DNA of 64,000 nucleotides from Gimesia algae (lineage in GTDB: Bacteria; Planctomycetota; Planctomycetia; Planctomycetales; Planctomycetaceae), in NCBI RefSeq assembly GCF_007746795.1, contig NZ_CP036343.1, forward strand, positions 4,191,357 through 4,255,356, given 5' to 3'. The translations under genes and the position numbers were made by a program. The notes under the pieces were generated by a model, which saw nothing but the letters and a program-made list of their open reading frames with translations, had not been told where the DNA came from and made no database searches. Of this stretch, positions 15,136 to 26,666 are shown in pieces (within the stretch, counting starts at the first letter, position 1; the number at the start of each line of letters is the position of its first letter).

Positions 15136-15789
15136 GTGGCGGAACGTGGAACAGTTCATCTCAATATGATCGTCACCAAAACCGGGGACCAGGGTCAGAC
15201 CTACCTCAATGATGGCTCGCGGATCGCGAAATCCAGCAATCGGATCAAAGCTTTGGCCTTTATCGAACAGGTGGCTGTCAAACTGGGCTACTTCATTCAC
15301 GCCTGCGAAAACGAGATCCTGCAGATTCAACTGCCGGAAGAATGCAGTTGTCAGATCAACCTGACTCAGTTGGCCATTTCATTTCAACAGGAAATGTATG
15401 ACATCGGCTCTGATATCAGCACGCCAATCGCCGACGGCGAAGCCCAGAAACGTTTTCCCCAGGAATCGGTAGAGGAACTGACCGAACTGATTGCCCGTCT
15501 CACGCCGGCGCTGGAACCCCTGGATTCCTTCATTCTCCCTCAGGGGAGTCTGCGTGTGCTCCTCTCTCATGATATCCGCACGCTGGTACGGCAGGCAGAG
15601 ATTCATGTCTGGGACATTGAAGAAGCGGTTAATCCCGCGGTACCTCAGTTTCTCAATCGTCTATCTGATTTCTGGTTCGTACTCGGAAGAATTCTATTCG
15701 CAGAGGAGAATCAAACGGGAGGAGCTGAAAATCAAAAGTGGGAACCCCGGCAGAAACAGGACCGGGGCTTCCGGATCAATCCAGCATGA
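15136..15789 (+). CDS. PduO-type cob(I)alamin adenosyltransferase
   Basis: A 217-residue protein. The PduO-type signature is visible: TKTGDQGQTYLNDGSRIAKS near the N-terminus (ATP-binding loop of the family), followed by the helical bundle (IEQVAVKLGYFI) and the C-terminal segment LVRQAEIHVW, then AVNPAVPQFLNRLSDFWFVL, which corresponds to the R-x2-E-R and P-YLNRLSD-LF motifs. The otherwise conserved Arg of the RRAER motif appears changed (VRQAEIHVW). The enzyme transfers adenosyl from ATP to corrinoid. GTG start with AGGAAA upstream. It is convergent with metH, the cobalamin-dependent methionine synthase, a sensible neighbour although methionine synthase itself uses methylcobalamin. The residue changes leave open a binding or regulatory role. 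Confidence 0.75.
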   Translation: MAERGTVHLNMIVTKTGDQGQTYLNDGSRIAKSSNRIKALAFIEQVAVKLGYFIHACENEILQIQLPEECSCQINLTQLAISFQQEMYDIGSDISTPIADGEAQKRFPQESVEELTELIARLTPALEPLDSFILPQGSLRVLLSHDIRTLVRQAEIHVWDIEEAVNPAVPQFLNRLSDFWFVLGRILFAEENQTGGAENQKWEPRQKQDRGFRINPA

Positions 15790-15810
15790 TCCCTTCCTAC
15801 CCGCTGATGA

Positions 15811-18800
15811 TCAGTCCATGAGTACGGGACGCAACCAGCGTTCCATCTCTTCCAGGCTCATTTTTTTCCGTTCTGCCAGAGATTCCAGCTGATCCCGATC
15901 AATTTTTCCAGTGTGAAAATAACGTGATTCGGGGGCAGAAAAATACCAGCCGGAGACCGCGGCAGTCGGGTACATGGCGAAATGTTCTGTGAGATTCACT
16001 CCGATTTCTGCTTCCGCATTCAGCATCTTGAACAGCGTTGCCTTCTCCGTATGATCAGGACAGGCTGGATAGCCGGGAGCGGGACGAATCCCCTGATACT
16101 CTTCTTTGATCAAGGCATCATTGCTCAAAGTTTCATCTGCGTCATATCCCCAAAATTCTTTGCGGACGCGTGCATGCAGGTGTTCGGCAAAGGCTTCCGC
16201 CAGTCGATCCGCCAGTCCTTTGACCATAATACTGCTATAGTCGTCAAGTTCAGTTTCGAATGATTTAGCCAGTTCCTCCGCACCGATGCCAGCGGTGACA
16301 ACGAAACCGCCAATGTAATCCTGTTGTCCGCTCTCCTTAGGCGCAATGAAATCCGCCAGCGACATCAGAGGCTTCTCCTCCTGTCCCCGTTTACGCACCT
16401 GCTGACGAATATGGTGCAGATCTGCGATAACTTCGCCCCGACTTTCATCTGCATATACCTCAATATCATCTCCCTGTACACGATTTGCAGGCCAGAAGCC
16501 AATCACAGCACGCGCCTTGAGCAACTTTTCGTCGATGATCTTCTTCAGCATCGCCTGCCCGCTTTCGAACAGATCACGGGCAGCTTCACCCACCAGTTCA
16601 TCTTCCAGGATTCTTGGATATTTTCCGACCAGATTCCAACTGATGAAGAATGGAGTCCAGTCGATGTAGTCGACCAGTTTTTCCAGAGGATAATCATCAA
16701 GTACTTGAGTGCCGGTAAAGGAAGGCTTCGGTGGTGTATATTTCTCCCAGTCGATCTGCAATCCCTGTGTCACTGCTTCCGCATAAGGAACCGGAGTTCC
16801 CTGCGGCTTGCGATTAGCCACTCGTTCCCGAACATTCACATATTCCGCTTTGATTTTGGTGACATAGTCATCATGCTGTTCCTCTGAGATCAAAGCCGCC
16901 GCGACTCCCACGGCTCGCGATGCATCGGGAACATACACGACCTGATTTCGCGTGTATTGAGGCTCGATTTTGACCGCGGTATGCGCTTTGGAAGTCGTCG
17001 CTCCACCGATCATCAAAGGTAAATCCATCCTCTGGCGTTCCATTTCAGCGGCCACCGTGACCATCTCATCCAACGAAGGCGTGATCAGACCGGAAAGGCC
17101 AATCACATCGCATTGTTTTTCACGTGCAGTCTTTAAGATCGTCTCACAGGGAACCATCACTCCCAGATCGATGACTTCAAAATTATTACACTGCAGCACA
17201 ACACCCACAATATTTTTGCCGATATCGTGTACGTCCCCTTTGACGGTCGCCATCAAAATACGGCCGTTGGGTTTACTTTCTTCCTGTTTTTCCATTTCGA
17301 TATAAGGCTGCAGATGAGCCACTGCCAGTTTCATCACACGTGCGGACTTCACCACCTGTGGCAGAAACATTTTTCCGGCACTGAATAAATCACCGACCAC
17401 GTTCATACCGTCCATCAGAGGACCTTCGATCACATCCAGCGGTCGATCCATTTCCAGTCGTGCCAGTTCGGCATCCTCAACGATGTACGTTGAAACGCCT
17501 TTCACCAATGCGTGTTCGATTCTCTTTGAGACCGGCAATTCCCGCCATGACAGGTCTTCCAACTTGCTGGAGCCGGCTTTGCCATCACCACGGTACTCCT
17601 CGGCAATCGACAGTAATGCCTCAGTGCCTTCCGGCGTGCGATTCAGAATGACATCTTCGACCCGATCCTTAAGTTTTGCAGGCAGATCATCATAAACCGC
17701 CAGCTGAGTGGCATTCACAATCCCCATATTCATGCCAGCCTGGATCGCGTAGTACAGGAAGACTGAGTGGATGGCTTCACGGACCGGGTTATTTCCGCGG
17801 AATGAAAAAGAGACATTCGAAACCCCGCCGGATACACTCGCATACGGTAGATTCTGACGAATCCAGCGTGTCGCTTCGATGAAATCAACGGCATAGTTGT
17901 TATGTTCGTCAATACCTGTTGCCACCGCGAAGATGTTAGGGTCAAAGATGATATCCTGTGGTGCAAAGTCTAACTGCTCGACCAGCAGCTTGTAAGATCG
18001 CGCGCAGATTTCTGTTTTCCGTTTGTGGGTATCCGCCTGCCCTTCTTCATCAAATGCCATGACGACCACAGCGGCTCCATACATCTGACAGAGCCGGGCT
18101 CGTTCCAGGAATTCTGCTTCCCCTTCCTTGAGACTGATCGAGTTGACAATCGGTTTGCCCTGAATACATTTCAAGCCCGCCACGATGACTTCCCACTTGG
18201 ATGAGTCCACCATGACTGGCACACGGGCTATTTCCGGCTCGGTCGCGACCAGATTTAGAAACAAGGTCATGGCTTTGAGAGAATCCAACATGCCTTCATC
18301 CATGTTGACATCCATCACATGGGCACCGTTTTGAACCTGCTCTAATGCAACTTCCAGGGCCGTATCAAAATCATCTTCCTTAATCAGGCGCTTAAAACGA
18401 GCTGATCCGGTGACGTTACAACGCTCGCCGACATTCACAAACAGACTGTCTTTCGTAACATTAAACGGTTCAAGTCCTGAAAGACGCAACGCAGGTTCAA
18501 TTTCCGGGATCTCGCGCGGATAATGTTTTTCCATTGCCTCCGCGATCGCCTTTATATGCGCCGGTGTCGTACCGCAGCAGCCCCCCAGAATATTCAGGAA
18601 ACCACTACTGGCGAATTCATCGACGATCTCTGCCATCTCTGCTGCAGACTGGTCGTATTCACCAAATTCATTCGGCAAACCGGCATTGGGATGTGCCGAA
18701 ACGTATGTGTCGGCGACTCGTGAGAGTTCTTTCACATACTGGCGCAGTTCCTGGGCTCCGAGCGCGCAGTTTAAACCAATTGAAAAAGGCTTCGCATGCG

Positions 18801-19515
18801 CGAGCGAATTCCAGAAGGCTTCCGTGGTCTGCCCTGACAGAGTACGCCCAGAGGCGTCTGTAATCGTCCCCGAAATCATGATCGGAAGTTCTACGTTTTC
18901 CCGTTGGAAATAGGTTTTTACTGCGAAAACGGCTGCCTTCGCATTCAGCGTATCGAAAATTGTCTCAATCAGAATCAGGTCGGCCCCTCCCTTGACCAGA
19001 CCATCAATCGATTCCAGATAATTTTCGACCAGTTCATCGTAAGTTACATTACGGGCACCCGGGTCATTCACATCGGGAGATATCGAACAAGTCCGACTGG
19101 TGGGTCCCAGAATGCCGGCGACCCAACGTGGCTTGTCCGGATTTTCTGCGGTAATCTCATCGGCAACCTCCCGCGCCAGCCGGGCCGATTCCTGATTGAG
19201 CTCGTGAACCAGTGATTCCATCTGGTAATCACTTTGAGACAAGCGTGTTCCATTAAACGTGTTGGTCTCGATGATATCCGCGCCCGCTTCCAGGTATTCG
19301 CGATGGATATCCCGAATGATGTCCGGTTGTGTCAGGCTCAGCAGGTCGTTGTTCCCCGCGATGTCCATGTGATAGTCGGCAAAACGTGCGCCCCGATAAT
19401 CAGCTTCTTTCAGCTTGTGATTCTGAATCATGGTTCCCATGGCTCCATCCAGAATCAGAATTCGTTTTTGAATGGCAGCGTAGAGAGCTTCAATGCGAGC
19501 AGCGCGATCGGACAT
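15811..19515 (-). CDS. metH: cobalamin-dependent methionine synthase
   Basis: 1234 residues, full length for MetH. Domains in order: homocysteine methyltransferase (1 to about 330) with zinc ligands Cys about 250 (GLNCALG) and the GGCCGT pair near 312; pterin-binding domain (about 360-620, with [11 protein letters not shown] and [11 protein letters not shown]); helical cap; cobalamin-binding domain with the axial-ligand motif DVHDIG near 762; and the SAM-dependent reactivation domain (about 900-1230) with [14 protein letters not shown] and [12 protein letters not shown]. It catalyses methyl transfer from methyltetrahydrofolate to homocysteine via B12. The gene stands alone, converging on the adenosyltransferase. 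No riboswitch fold is obvious in the 218 bases upstream. Confidence 0.97.
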   Translation of the reverse strand: MSDRAARIEALYAAIQKRILILDGAMGTMIQNHKLKEADYRGARFADYHMDIAGNNDLLSLTQPDIIRDIHREYLEAGADIIETNTFNGTRLSQSDYQMESLVHELNQESARLAREVADEITAENPDKPRWVAGILGPTSRTCSISPDVNDPGARNVTYDELVENYLESIDGLVKGGADLILIETIFDTLNAKAAVFAVKTYFQRENVELPIMISGTITDASGRTLSGQTTEAFWNSLAHAKPFSIGLNCALGAQELRQYVKELSRVADTYVSAHPNAGLPNEFGEYDQSAAEMAEIVDEFASSGFLNILGGCCGTTPAHIKAIAEAMEKHYPREIPEIEPALRLSGLEPFNVTKDSLFVNVGERCNVTGSARFKRLIKEDDFDTALEVALEQVQNGAHVMDVNMDEGMLDSLKAMTLFLNLVATEPEIARVPVMVDSSKWEVIVAGLKCIQGKPIVNSISLKEGEAEFLERARLCQMYGAAVVVMAFDEEGQADTHKRKTEICARSYKLLVEQLDFAPQDIIFDPNIFAVATGIDEHNNYAVDFIEATRWIRQNLPYASVSGGVSNVSFSFRGNNPVREAIHSVFLYYAIQAGMNMGIVNATQLAVYDDLPAKLKDRVEDVILNRTPEGTEALLSIAEEYRGDGKAGSSKLEDLSWRELPVSKRIEHALVKGVSTYIVEDAELARLEMDRPLDVIEGPLMDGMNVVGDLFSAGKMFLPQVVKSARVMKLAVAHLQPYIEMEKQEESKPNGRILMATVKGDVHDIGKNIVGVVLQCNNFEVIDLGVMVPCETILKTAREKQCDVIGLSGLITPSLDEMVTVAAEMERQRMDLPLMIGGATTSKAHTAVKIEPQYTRNQVVYVPDASRAVGVAAALISEEQHDDYVTKIKAEYVNVRERVANRKPQGTPVPYAEAVTQGLQIDWEKYTPPKPSFTGTQVLDDYPLEKLVDYIDWTPFFISWNLVGKYPRILEDELVGEAARDLFESGQAMLKKIIDEKLLKARAVIGFWPANRVQGDDIEVYADESRGEVIADLHHIRQQVRKRGQEEKPLMSLADFIAPKESGQQDYIGGFVVTAGIGAEELAKSFETELDDYSSIMVKGLADRLAEAFAEHLHARVRKEFWGYDADETLSNDALIKEEYQGIRPAPGYPACPDHTEKATLFKMLNAEAEIGVNLTEHFAMYPTAAVSGWYFSAPESRYFHTGKIDRDQLESLAERKKMSLEEMERWLRPVLMD

Positions 19516-19733
19516 ACCTGGGGAACCTGTACTAACTGTCTAAAAGGGGACGGACTCGGGATGAATTATGACTTCACCACGTCGCTGGCTACCATAATGC
19601 TCGCGCCTGGTACAAATGGACAGATGCGGCGCGCAGTCAGACACAGATAAGACACCTGTTCCGACCACCAGGATACGGTGACAGCAGGTATTTTAGCAGA
19701 TCATCTGAAAAGCGAAACCGCTCGTGCACTGCT

Positions 19734-22700
19734 TTATTCAGTAGACAGATTCAAATCTGCTCGTGGCTGCGCACCAATCATGCCTGACAGTTCTTCCAGG
19801 TATGCTGGGGAGGAAACATGAGCCAGTTGTTTCTCGACCCACTCACGCCGTTCTGGAATATGAAGTCGGGTCACTTCCCGATCATATCCCGGATGGACAG
19901 TGAAGGCATCCAGATACTCCAGATGACGACTCAACAAAGCGACCTCACGTTCCTGACGTGCCTGCAGACGTTTATGATACCACTCACTCTTCAGCAGTGA
20001 CTCCCGGGTAAACAGGGACCGGACTTCCGGATCGTGAATCGAATGCCCCTGCCAGTTTCCATGTGCCATAATCGAGAGAATGGCCTGGAGTGGAGGACAG
20101 GCCTCTTCATAGGACCCATCTTCAAAGTACTGCAGAGCCACACGTTGTTGTGCTTCCGCAATATATTGAATACCGTCCACAAACGATTCCAGATCCTGTT
20201 TTTCCGGCTTGAGAATTGTTTCATCAAAGACCGAAGCGGGGTTATCGAACACGCGTCCAAAGAACCTCAGCAGGAATTTGTAGGTGATGCGATATCCCAG
20301 ACGACTCGCGGGAATCTGTTGACCCCCATGATCGAAGTCTTCAATCGGTTCCAGCAGTCCCTCTTTGATCAGGAATTCAGGATCGCGTTCCTCAGGTGAC
20401 ATGCGGCACCAGATTTCAGGAATCAGCAGGCTGATATCATGGTCCACACGGACATTCGGTCCAATATGACCGGCGGCTGTTGAAAAACCGGCATAACCGG
20501 TCAGAATAAATCCGACCAGTGCACTGTTCAGATCTGCTGCCGGTCGTAATGCGTTGAACGGACCTTTGGTCAATGCGCCTTCACTACCTGCGCCGGTTGT
20601 AGAGGGGCTTTTACCGGTCAGAGAACAGATAAAGTCCATGAACAGCTCGGGCAGTTCCTGATAATGAATCGGAGAATAGACGGCCAGACTGCGGATTCCC
20701 TTTTCCTTATCGGGGGGATTGTTGCGGCGTCCCAGCATGACAGCGTTGACCGGATTATGGACCGGCTGATCCGCAGGGATCGCCCGGAATAAACGGGTGG
20801 CCGTCTTGGCGACGTAAGTATTGAATGGTTTCACCAGATCAGGGCGAATCTGCAGATAGCGTGGATTCTTGGTTGGTTTGCCATCGATCTGGCGTGGATT
20901 CGCTGAACAGACGACGTAGCTGCTATTCGATTCTTCCGCGGCTTTTAACATTTCCTGCATAGGGGCACTGAAGGCATCAAAGTCGACCACGTACTTGCTC
21001 ATCTCACGTACCTGCTGATTTGTCAACGGTTCAAAGTTCGAGATGAAATTACCCGGACGAGACAGGTCCGCTTCGGTTTGCTTATCCAGACCGCGGACGA
21101 TCGCATCATCGGGCCGTTGAAACAGACGATACTCGCTGTTGATCACAAACTTGCAACTTTCAAACTTTTCGCCCTCTGCCAGGTGGTTTAAGGCCCGCGC
21201 GGGAACAACGACAGAAGCACTGATATCATCCTCTGTCTGAATCTTCATCGAAGCGATGAAATCCTGACGTACTTTGAACGTACGCCAGCCAGACAGCGAA
21301 AACAGACCGACTCGCAGATACGTTCCCACCAGCTTGCGTTCGCGGTACTTCAATTCATGACCATAGGTGCCATTCACAATATCCACGCCGAAGTGGCTGT
21401 CCCAGTCCTGTCCCCAGTCTGACCAGTAAATCCGCTTGATAATGAAGACCAGAGCCCGGATATGATCAGGGATTGCATTCAGCCAGTCGTTGAATTCAGC
21501 GGTATAAGCCGCAGAAGGAGTCAACAGTTTGATCACACTTCCCAGCGAACGATTCTGATCGAGCACCTTGCGACTGGGGCGCAGATGAGGATGCCCTTCC
21601 GGCAGTGGCTCCAGCCAGCGGTCGGAATAATCCTTCTCAATAATCTCGCGGACATATTCCATGTCCTGTTCATAGTTGGAAACAAACACGGGACCATACA
21701 ACATGTAGTCCATCAGTGACTTACTGATTTCACTCTTACCACCTCCGGACACAGTACACGGCTTGTGGCAGAAAATCCCCTCCCCCGTCGTACCGACAAT
21801 TCTCCACGAGGGAGCAGCCGGATGCTTTTCCATCCGCAGGTGGTATCCGGAAGGTGCCATGTAGACATTTCCGGGGAGCAGAGGAATCGAATGCTGCTTG
21901 TCGTCACGAGTCCAACGGATACACTGCTCAGGCAGACTCGCATATGCGTCTTCCGGGATATAGATCAGTTCCGGATAATTCTGATCGATTCCGTATCCCT
22001 CTGCTTTGGCGTCAATGTGATCACCATAATCATTGATGACATCTTTTAACGTACGCCCGTTATAGCGGACGCTGTTCATCTGAAAACCTTCGCCCAGATT
22101 GTAACTGGGATAGGCCATCGTACCCCCGGCGTGCTCTTCTTCCGCATTTCCAAACAGGTTTGCAGAGTAACTGATCTGGGTTTTGACTTCTTTTTTGCAG
22201 TAGCCAAAATAGTTATCTGCAATCAATGTGACAATCACACCGGCATCGGTGCGACAGGTCATTTTGAATGCCATTCCGTCGTTGTAGAGTTCGTCTTCCG
22301 TTTTCCAGCACATGCTGTCCCGCTGCTGACGTCCTGTTGCATCATCCCAGTGAGGCAGCCCGACTTCTTTTTTCGTGAGTGTCGTCAGATGCGGGGCCAG
22401 GATCACGGCGCCGGTATGCCCGGTCCAGTGCATAATATCCAGACCCGAATCGTTGATTGGCACATAAGGATCGCCCGCATTTCCAAAAATGGATTCCACG
22501 AAATCCAGGTTACTCACCAGTGTTCCCGGAGCAAAGAAACGGACTTCCATCCGTTTTTCCGGAGTTACGCCTTTCACTTCAGGACAGACAATCGGACGCA
22601 ATAGCAGGGAAGCCCAACCTGAAGCTGGTTCTTCCTGTCGAGAAGTAAACGGAAATAGTTTCAGATCTTCAGGTGGTGCCATTGCGCTCTGAAACATTTT

Positions 22701-23285
22701 AACAAATGTAGCCCGAGGAACCGCACGTTTATCACTAGCGATTGGCAAGCCGCCCTCCGTGACATGGAACGTTCCGATTGTCGTCCTTCGGTCATGCTTC
22801 GGGTTATGTAACACGCCGTTCTTGACCCGGTACGACTGTACCAGATCACTGAAAAACTCATCATGCTCAATGGGCAGTGACAATTCGCGTGCCAAACCAA
22901 ACCGATCCAGGACCAGTGTACGACCAGGTAAGTTCAGATCACTACCGCCGGGTACATCACTGAAATGAGACTGTAAAAAATGTTCAATCCGCTGGTCCGC
23001 AGGACAGCGATGGTTCACCAGCAGACGGTTTTTCTGACGGTGATTTTCCAACAGACCTTTAGCGACTTCCGCGAAGGTGCGGTCTGCATCAGTTAATGCA
23101 GCCGGGTATCCGTTGGCAATCAACTGCAGATTCAGGTATCGCAGAATCTCATCACGATCTTCATTACAAGTCGAATTCCCGTTCGCATCCAGACCTAGTG
23201 CCCGGCGAAATGGTTCATTTGTTTTATCGGTGCCGATTTTCAGAGACCGCGGGGGAGAAATTCGTGGACCGTCGCTGTTTAACAT
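19734..23285 (-). CDS. 1183-residue protein, candidate pyrophosphate-type PEP carboxykinase
   Basis: A very large soluble protein without signal peptide or repeats. A glycine-rich [12 protein letters not shown] occurs about residue 513, where a kinase-like phosphate loop could sit. Other notable stretches are [32 protein letters not shown] and [20 protein letters not shown]. The length and the GGGKSEIS loop recall the roughly 1150-residue PPi-dependent PEP carboxykinases known from Entamoeba and Propionibacterium, which interconvert oxaloacetate plus PPi with PEP, CO2 and phosphate. That link is from memory of size and motif, not from alignment. It forms a single-gene unit between metH and a repeat element. 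Confidence 0.45.
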   Translation of the reverse strand: MLNSDGPRISPPRSLKIGTDKTNEPFRRALGLDANGNSTCNEDRDEILRYLNLQLIANGYPAALTDADRTFAEVAKGLLENHRQKNRLLVNHRCPADQRIEHFLQSHFSDVPGGSDLNLPGRTLVLDRFGLARELSLPIEHDEFFSDLVQSYRVKNGVLHNPKHDRRTTIGTFHVTEGGLPIASDKRAVPRATFVKMFQSAMAPPEDLKLFPFTSRQEEPASGWASLLLRPIVCPEVKGVTPEKRMEVRFFAPGTLVSNLDFVESIFGNAGDPYVPINDSGLDIMHWTGHTGAVILAPHLTTLTKKEVGLPHWDDATGRQQRDSMCWKTEDELYNDGMAFKMTCRTDAGVIVTLIADNYFGYCKKEVKTQISYSANLFGNAEEEHAGGTMAYPSYNLGEGFQMNSVRYNGRTLKDVINDYGDHIDAKAEGYGIDQNYPELIYIPEDAYASLPEQCIRWTRDDKQHSIPLLPGNVYMAPSGYHLRMEKHPAAPSWRIVGTTGEGIFCHKPCTVSGGGKSEISKSLMDYMLYGPVFVSNYEQDMEYVREIIEKDYSDRWLEPLPEGHPHLRPSRKVLDQNRSLGSVIKLLTPSAAYTAEFNDWLNAIPDHIRALVFIIKRIYWSDWGQDWDSHFGVDIVNGTYGHELKYRERKLVGTYLRVGLFSLSGWRTFKVRQDFIASMKIQTEDDISASVVVPARALNHLAEGEKFESCKFVINSEYRLFQRPDDAIVRGLDKQTEADLSRPGNFISNFEPLTNQQVREMSKYVVDFDAFSAPMQEMLKAAEESNSSYVVCSANPRQIDGKPTKNPRYLQIRPDLVKPFNTYVAKTATRLFRAIPADQPVHNPVNAVMLGRRNNPPDKEKGIRSLAVYSPIHYQELPELFMDFICSLTGKSPSTTGAGSEGALTKGPFNALRPAADLNSALVGFILTGYAGFSTAAGHIGPNVRVDHDISLLIPEIWCRMSPEERDPEFLIKEGLLEPIEDFDHGGQQIPASRLGYRITYKFLLRFFGRVFDNPASVFDETILKPEKQDLESFVDGIQYIAEAQQRVALQYFEDGSYEEACPPLQAILSIMAHGNWQGHSIHDPEVRSLFTRESLLKSEWYHKRLQARQEREVALLSRHLEYLDAFTVHPGYDREVTRLHIPERREWVEKQLAHVSSPAYLEELSGMIGAQPRADLNLSTE

Positions 23286-23330
23286 AGTGGAAGACTTCTG
23301 GAAAAATGAAGAGCGGTTAAGATTTTGAGC

Positions 23331-23421
23331 GTTTAGACTGTGTCCAGTTTTACTGTAGCGTCTCCAGGGCCATTTGGACCGAGTATAATAGATTGTCAGA
23401 CGCTATGGTTAAATGTGATGC
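23331..23421 (-). repeat. dispersed palindromic repeat, copy A
   Basis: About 91 bp, reverse orientation. Consensus half-sites CACATTTAACCATAGCGTCT and TAGCGTCTCCAG-type ends form a large imperfect hairpin; the central part contains ATTATACTCGGTCCAAATGG. Other copies lie at 30788, 34346, 34621 (partial) and 54249. The surrounding 385-base gap (23286-23670) holds no gene. Confidence 0.8.
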
Positions 23422-23670
23422 GATTTCGAGCGCACTGAGGGCGGGTATCTGAATGAGATCCGGGCGCAAGATCACAACCTCAGTTTAGCCTGCAGTATAT
23501 TCGATAATATTGTAGCGTCAACGGTTCACATTCACAGTTCCTGCCCCCGGATTGAAAAGCCGCAAAACGCTAACCAACTATTTTAAAGAGACTTAGAAAT
23601 CGGATTTCGTCTCAGGACTGCCAGAGGAGAATCGATGTGTGAACGTTAAGAAGACCACAGAGAAGGCCCA

Positions 23671-25035
23671 TTAGTATAGTTCACGAATCGGCTGTTTATC
23701 ATCGTCAATCAGAAAGCGGGGACGACCGGAGAGATCGGTAATTTGAGCTGTGGCAATATCGATTCCCAGATTTTGATACAGTGAAGCGAAGATTTCCTGA
23801 ACATGTACAGGCCGATCCAGAGGAACTCCGCCGACACGGTCGGTCTGCCCCACTATGCGACCGCCCTGTATTCCGCCACCGGCCACCAGTACGGACTGTG
23901 TTCCCGGCCAATGATCACGGCCCCCTTTGGCATTAATTCGTGGAGTTCTCCCAAACTCTCCCCAGACAATAACGGTCGTCTGCTCCAGGAGTCCCCGTTC
24001 CTCCAGATCTTGTAGAAAAACGGCAAGCGCGTGATCAAACACAGGTAAATATTTTCGCGACAGGTATTCAATCGAGCCCTCACGATTAGCATGCCAGTCC
24101 CAGGCACCAAACGCGACACTCACACAACGCACCCCTGACTCAACCAGTCGCCGCGCCAGTAATAAATGCTGCGGGCTTTGCGGGGCGCCTCCAAAACTGG
24201 GATCCGTCTTCTGCAGTTTACCGTAGCGATCGCGTATGGACTGGGGTTCCTGTTCCAGATCCATGGCGGCAGCGAAACGCCCTGAAGACAGCATCTGAAA
24301 AGCCTGTTCCTGAAAATTATCAATCCCGTCGGCAGTAAAACTCAACTGATTCTGTTTAACTGTATCCAGTAAAGCACGACGCTCATTGAAACGATTCAGG
24401 TCAATGCCATTCAAAATCAGATCTGATTTAACTTCTCCTTCCAGCGCAAAGGGAACATGCTTGTAGCCCGTAAAGCCAGGCCAGGATGGATTCCCCTGCA
24501 GATGGCTTCCATTATTATTGTAAGGGCTGTAACTCATTTTGGGGGCGGCATCGACGTAGGGAATCATGCCCTCTCTTCCGGGGCCCAGCAGTTGTGAAAC
24601 GATTGATCCAAACGAAGGCCAGCCACCAGCGGGCTCGCCATCTTCGGTCCGTCCTCCGGCGCGTCCCGTATAACACTGAAATGATTCATGACGATTTTCC
24701 ATCCCGACCAGAGTCCGCACGATCGAGAATTTATCCGCAATTGTCGACAACTCGGGTAGCAGTTCACAAAATTGAACTCCGGGCACACGCGACGGTATCG
24801 CTGCAAAAGAACCGCGAATCTCACCAGGAGCAGCCGGTTTGGGATCAAAGGTCTCAAACTGTGTTGGCCCCCCCGGCAGATAGATCATAACAACCGATTG
24901 CTGTTTCGAAACCTGCGGTATCCCTGCGGCAACTTCAGGTATCCTTCCCAGCGAAATTCCACCTGCGACTCCCAGAGAGCTAAGTTGCAAAAATTGACGC
25001 CGCGATAGCTCTGCTGTAGACAAGAAACATCTCAT
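23671..25035 (-). CDS. DUF1501 family exported protein
   Basis: 454 residues with a twin-arginine signal (SRRQFLQLSSLGVAGG) and the alkaline-phosphatase-like/sulfatase-superfamily core of DUF1501: VMIYLPGGPTQFETFDPKP at the N-terminus, GNPSWPGF, VSVAFGAWDWHANREG, then WGEFGRTPRINAKGGRDHWP and the C-terminal HVQEIFASLYQNLGID. Planctomycete genomes encode dozens of these, usually downstream of a DUF1553/DUF1549 cytochrome-like gene; here that partner is missing. Export by the Tat path and a role in degrading sulfated or phosphorylated polymers are suspected for the family but unproven. Confidence 0.9.
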   Translation of the reverse strand: MRCFLSTAELSRRQFLQLSSLGVAGGISLGRIPEVAAGIPQVSKQQSVVMIYLPGGPTQFETFDPKPAAPGEIRGSFAAIPSRVPGVQFCELLPELSTIADKFSIVRTLVGMENRHESFQCYTGRAGGRTEDGEPAGGWPSFGSIVSQLLGPGREGMIPYVDAAPKMSYSPYNNNGSHLQGNPSWPGFTGYKHVPFALEGEVKSDLILNGIDLNRFNERRALLDTVKQNQLSFTADGIDNFQEQAFQMLSSGRFAAAMDLEQEPQSIRDRYGKLQKTDPSFGGAPQSPQHLLLARRLVESGVRCVSVAFGAWDWHANREGSIEYLSRKYLPVFDHALAVFLQDLEERGLLEQTTVIVWGEFGRTPRINAKGGRDHWPGTQSVLVAGGGIQGGRIVGQTDRVGGVPLDRPVHVQEIFASLYQNLGIDIATAQITDLSGRPRFLIDDDKQPIRELY

Positions 25036-25319
25036 AAATGATCTCCTATATGTACCATAAACTACCAGACCAGTTACGACTTCTCAACCCCAGCTTTTGT
25101 ATCGATCGTTTCAATTTGTTTACCGTTCCTGACTGGAATGGAAAATATCAATAAAGCCGGAAACAAATGACAGATAAACAGTTGTGAGATTTTAAATCTT
25201 TCTTAAAAAGAAAAGCATCGTATTGATTGCTGTTTTCATTTCAGAACTTGATTCATAAAATCACCGATACACCCAGAGTCACCCAGATCGCTCATATTGA
25301 ATCTCAGGATAGATTTATA

Positions 25320-26648
25320 ATGTTTCATGAAGAATATGTGGAACGTCTAGTTAACCTGCTGGACGCCGATGCTAACCTGATCTTTAACATGACGTATGAA
25401 GAAGCTACTGAACTTGTTGGCAGTGGTTCTGCAGAACAGGTACGTCAAATTGACGGACAGTTTGCGCTGGTACATAAGAACGGTACTTGTGTTCGTATGG
25501 CCCGCTCGATTGGCAGACCGATGCGGTTCTTTCTGGCGAAACGGGCGGAAGGCCCATGTCTGATCATTGCCGAACGGATTGATGAAATTTATGAGTTTCT
25601 CAAAAGCGAAGGGCTGGACGATCAGTTCCATCCTTCCTATACCCGGATGGTTCCGGCACACTACATTCTGGAACTGCAATTGATTGGCTGCCCCGATCCA
25701 AATCCGAAAACAACCCGCTTCTTTACACCCGCACGCAATCGGCTTCCTAATCGACTGGATGAGATTGGAAAACAGTATATCACTGCGGTTTCGCAGGAAA
25801 TCCATAAGTGGCTCGACACGATTCCACCACAGCAGCCGATCGGTGTATTGTTCTCAGGGGGAGTCGACAGCGGTGCGATCTTTCTGCTCGTCTATCATGC
25901 CCTGCTGATGCGGAAGGAATCTCCGTCCCGCTTGAAAGCGTTCTCGTTGTCGATCGATGGCGAAGGGAGTGACTGCAGGCAGGCAAAACAGTTTCTGGAG
26001 CAAATGAATCTCAGCCTGTTCCTGGAAATAGTGGATGTCCCCCAGGAAAGTCTCAACTACCTGGAAACGATTCGAATTCTGGAGGACTACAAGCAGTTAG
26101 ACGTTCAGGCTGCAACCATGACTTATGGCTTATGCAAAAAAATTCGAGAGCTCTATCCACGCTGGAAATATCTGATCGACGGCGATGGTGGTGATGAAAA
26201 CCTCAAAGACTATCCGATTGAATCAAATCAGGAACTAACCATTCGCAGTGTCTTGAATAACCTGATGCTTTATCAGGAAGGCTGGGGAGTCGAAGCGGTT
26301 AAACATTCACTCACTTACTCAGGCGGCCAAAGTCGCGGACATGTCAGAACCTATGCCCCGGCGCGCAGCCTGGGATTTTGTGGATTCAGCCCTTATTCAC
26401 TCCCGAATGTCATTGAAGTCGCTGAAGGGATTCCCTATATCGAGCTCACTGAATGGAATCATCAGAAACTGTATGCACTCAAAGGCGATATCGTTTCGCG
26501 CGGTGTAAAACAAATAACAGGACTTTCCATGCCCGTCTATCCCAAACGGCGTTTTCAGGAAGGGACCGTGAATGATGATTCTTTTAATTCGCTGTTTTCC
26601 GATTCAGAAAAAGTCTACCGCCAGTCTCTGCACGCGCTCTATGAATAA
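25320..26648 (+). CDS. asparagine-synthetase-like amidotransferase/ligase
   Basis: A 442-residue protein counted from ATG 25320 (AGGA ten bases upstream); an upstream in-frame ATG at 25227 is possible. The N-terminal half resembles the glutaminase domain of AsnB in fold pattern (QIDGQFALVHKNG, then RSIGRPMRFF) but does not begin with the catalytic Cys2. The C-terminal half has the PP-loop SGGVDSG (179-185) that binds ATP, and the acidic LIDGDGGDENLKDYP of the family. It probably uses ATP to adenylate a carboxylate and form an amide or similar bond on an unknown substrate. It is followed 18 bases later by a radical SAM gene, so the two likely act in one pathway. Confidence 0.75.
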   Translation: MFHEEYVERLVNLLDADANLIFNMTYEEATELVGSGSAEQVRQIDGQFALVHKNGTCVRMARSIGRPMRFFLAKRAEGPCLIIAERIDEIYEFLKSEGLDDQFHPSYTRMVPAHYILELQLIGCPDPNPKTTRFFTPARNRLPNRLDEIGKQYITAVSQEIHKWLDTIPPQQPIGVLFSGGVDSGAIFLLVYHALLMRKESPSRLKAFSLSIDGEGSDCRQAKQFLEQMNLSLFLEIVDVPQESLNYLETIRILEDYKQLDVQAATMTYGLCKKIRELYPRWKYLIDGDGGDENLKDYPIESNQELTIRSVLNNLMLYQEGWGVEAVKHSLTYSGGQSRGHVRTYAPARSLGFCGFSPYSLPNVIEVAEGIPYIELTEWNHQKLYALKGDIVSRGVKQITGLSMPVYPKRRFQEGTVNDDSFNSLFSDSEKVYRQSLHALYE

Positions 26649-26666
26649 TGATCACTGGCAACATTC

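Noticed and set aside
19516-19733. SAM, SAH or cobalamin riboswitch upstream of metH
   Set aside because: The expected conserved boxes were looked for by eye on the minus strand and not found. Infernal with the Rfam models would decide.
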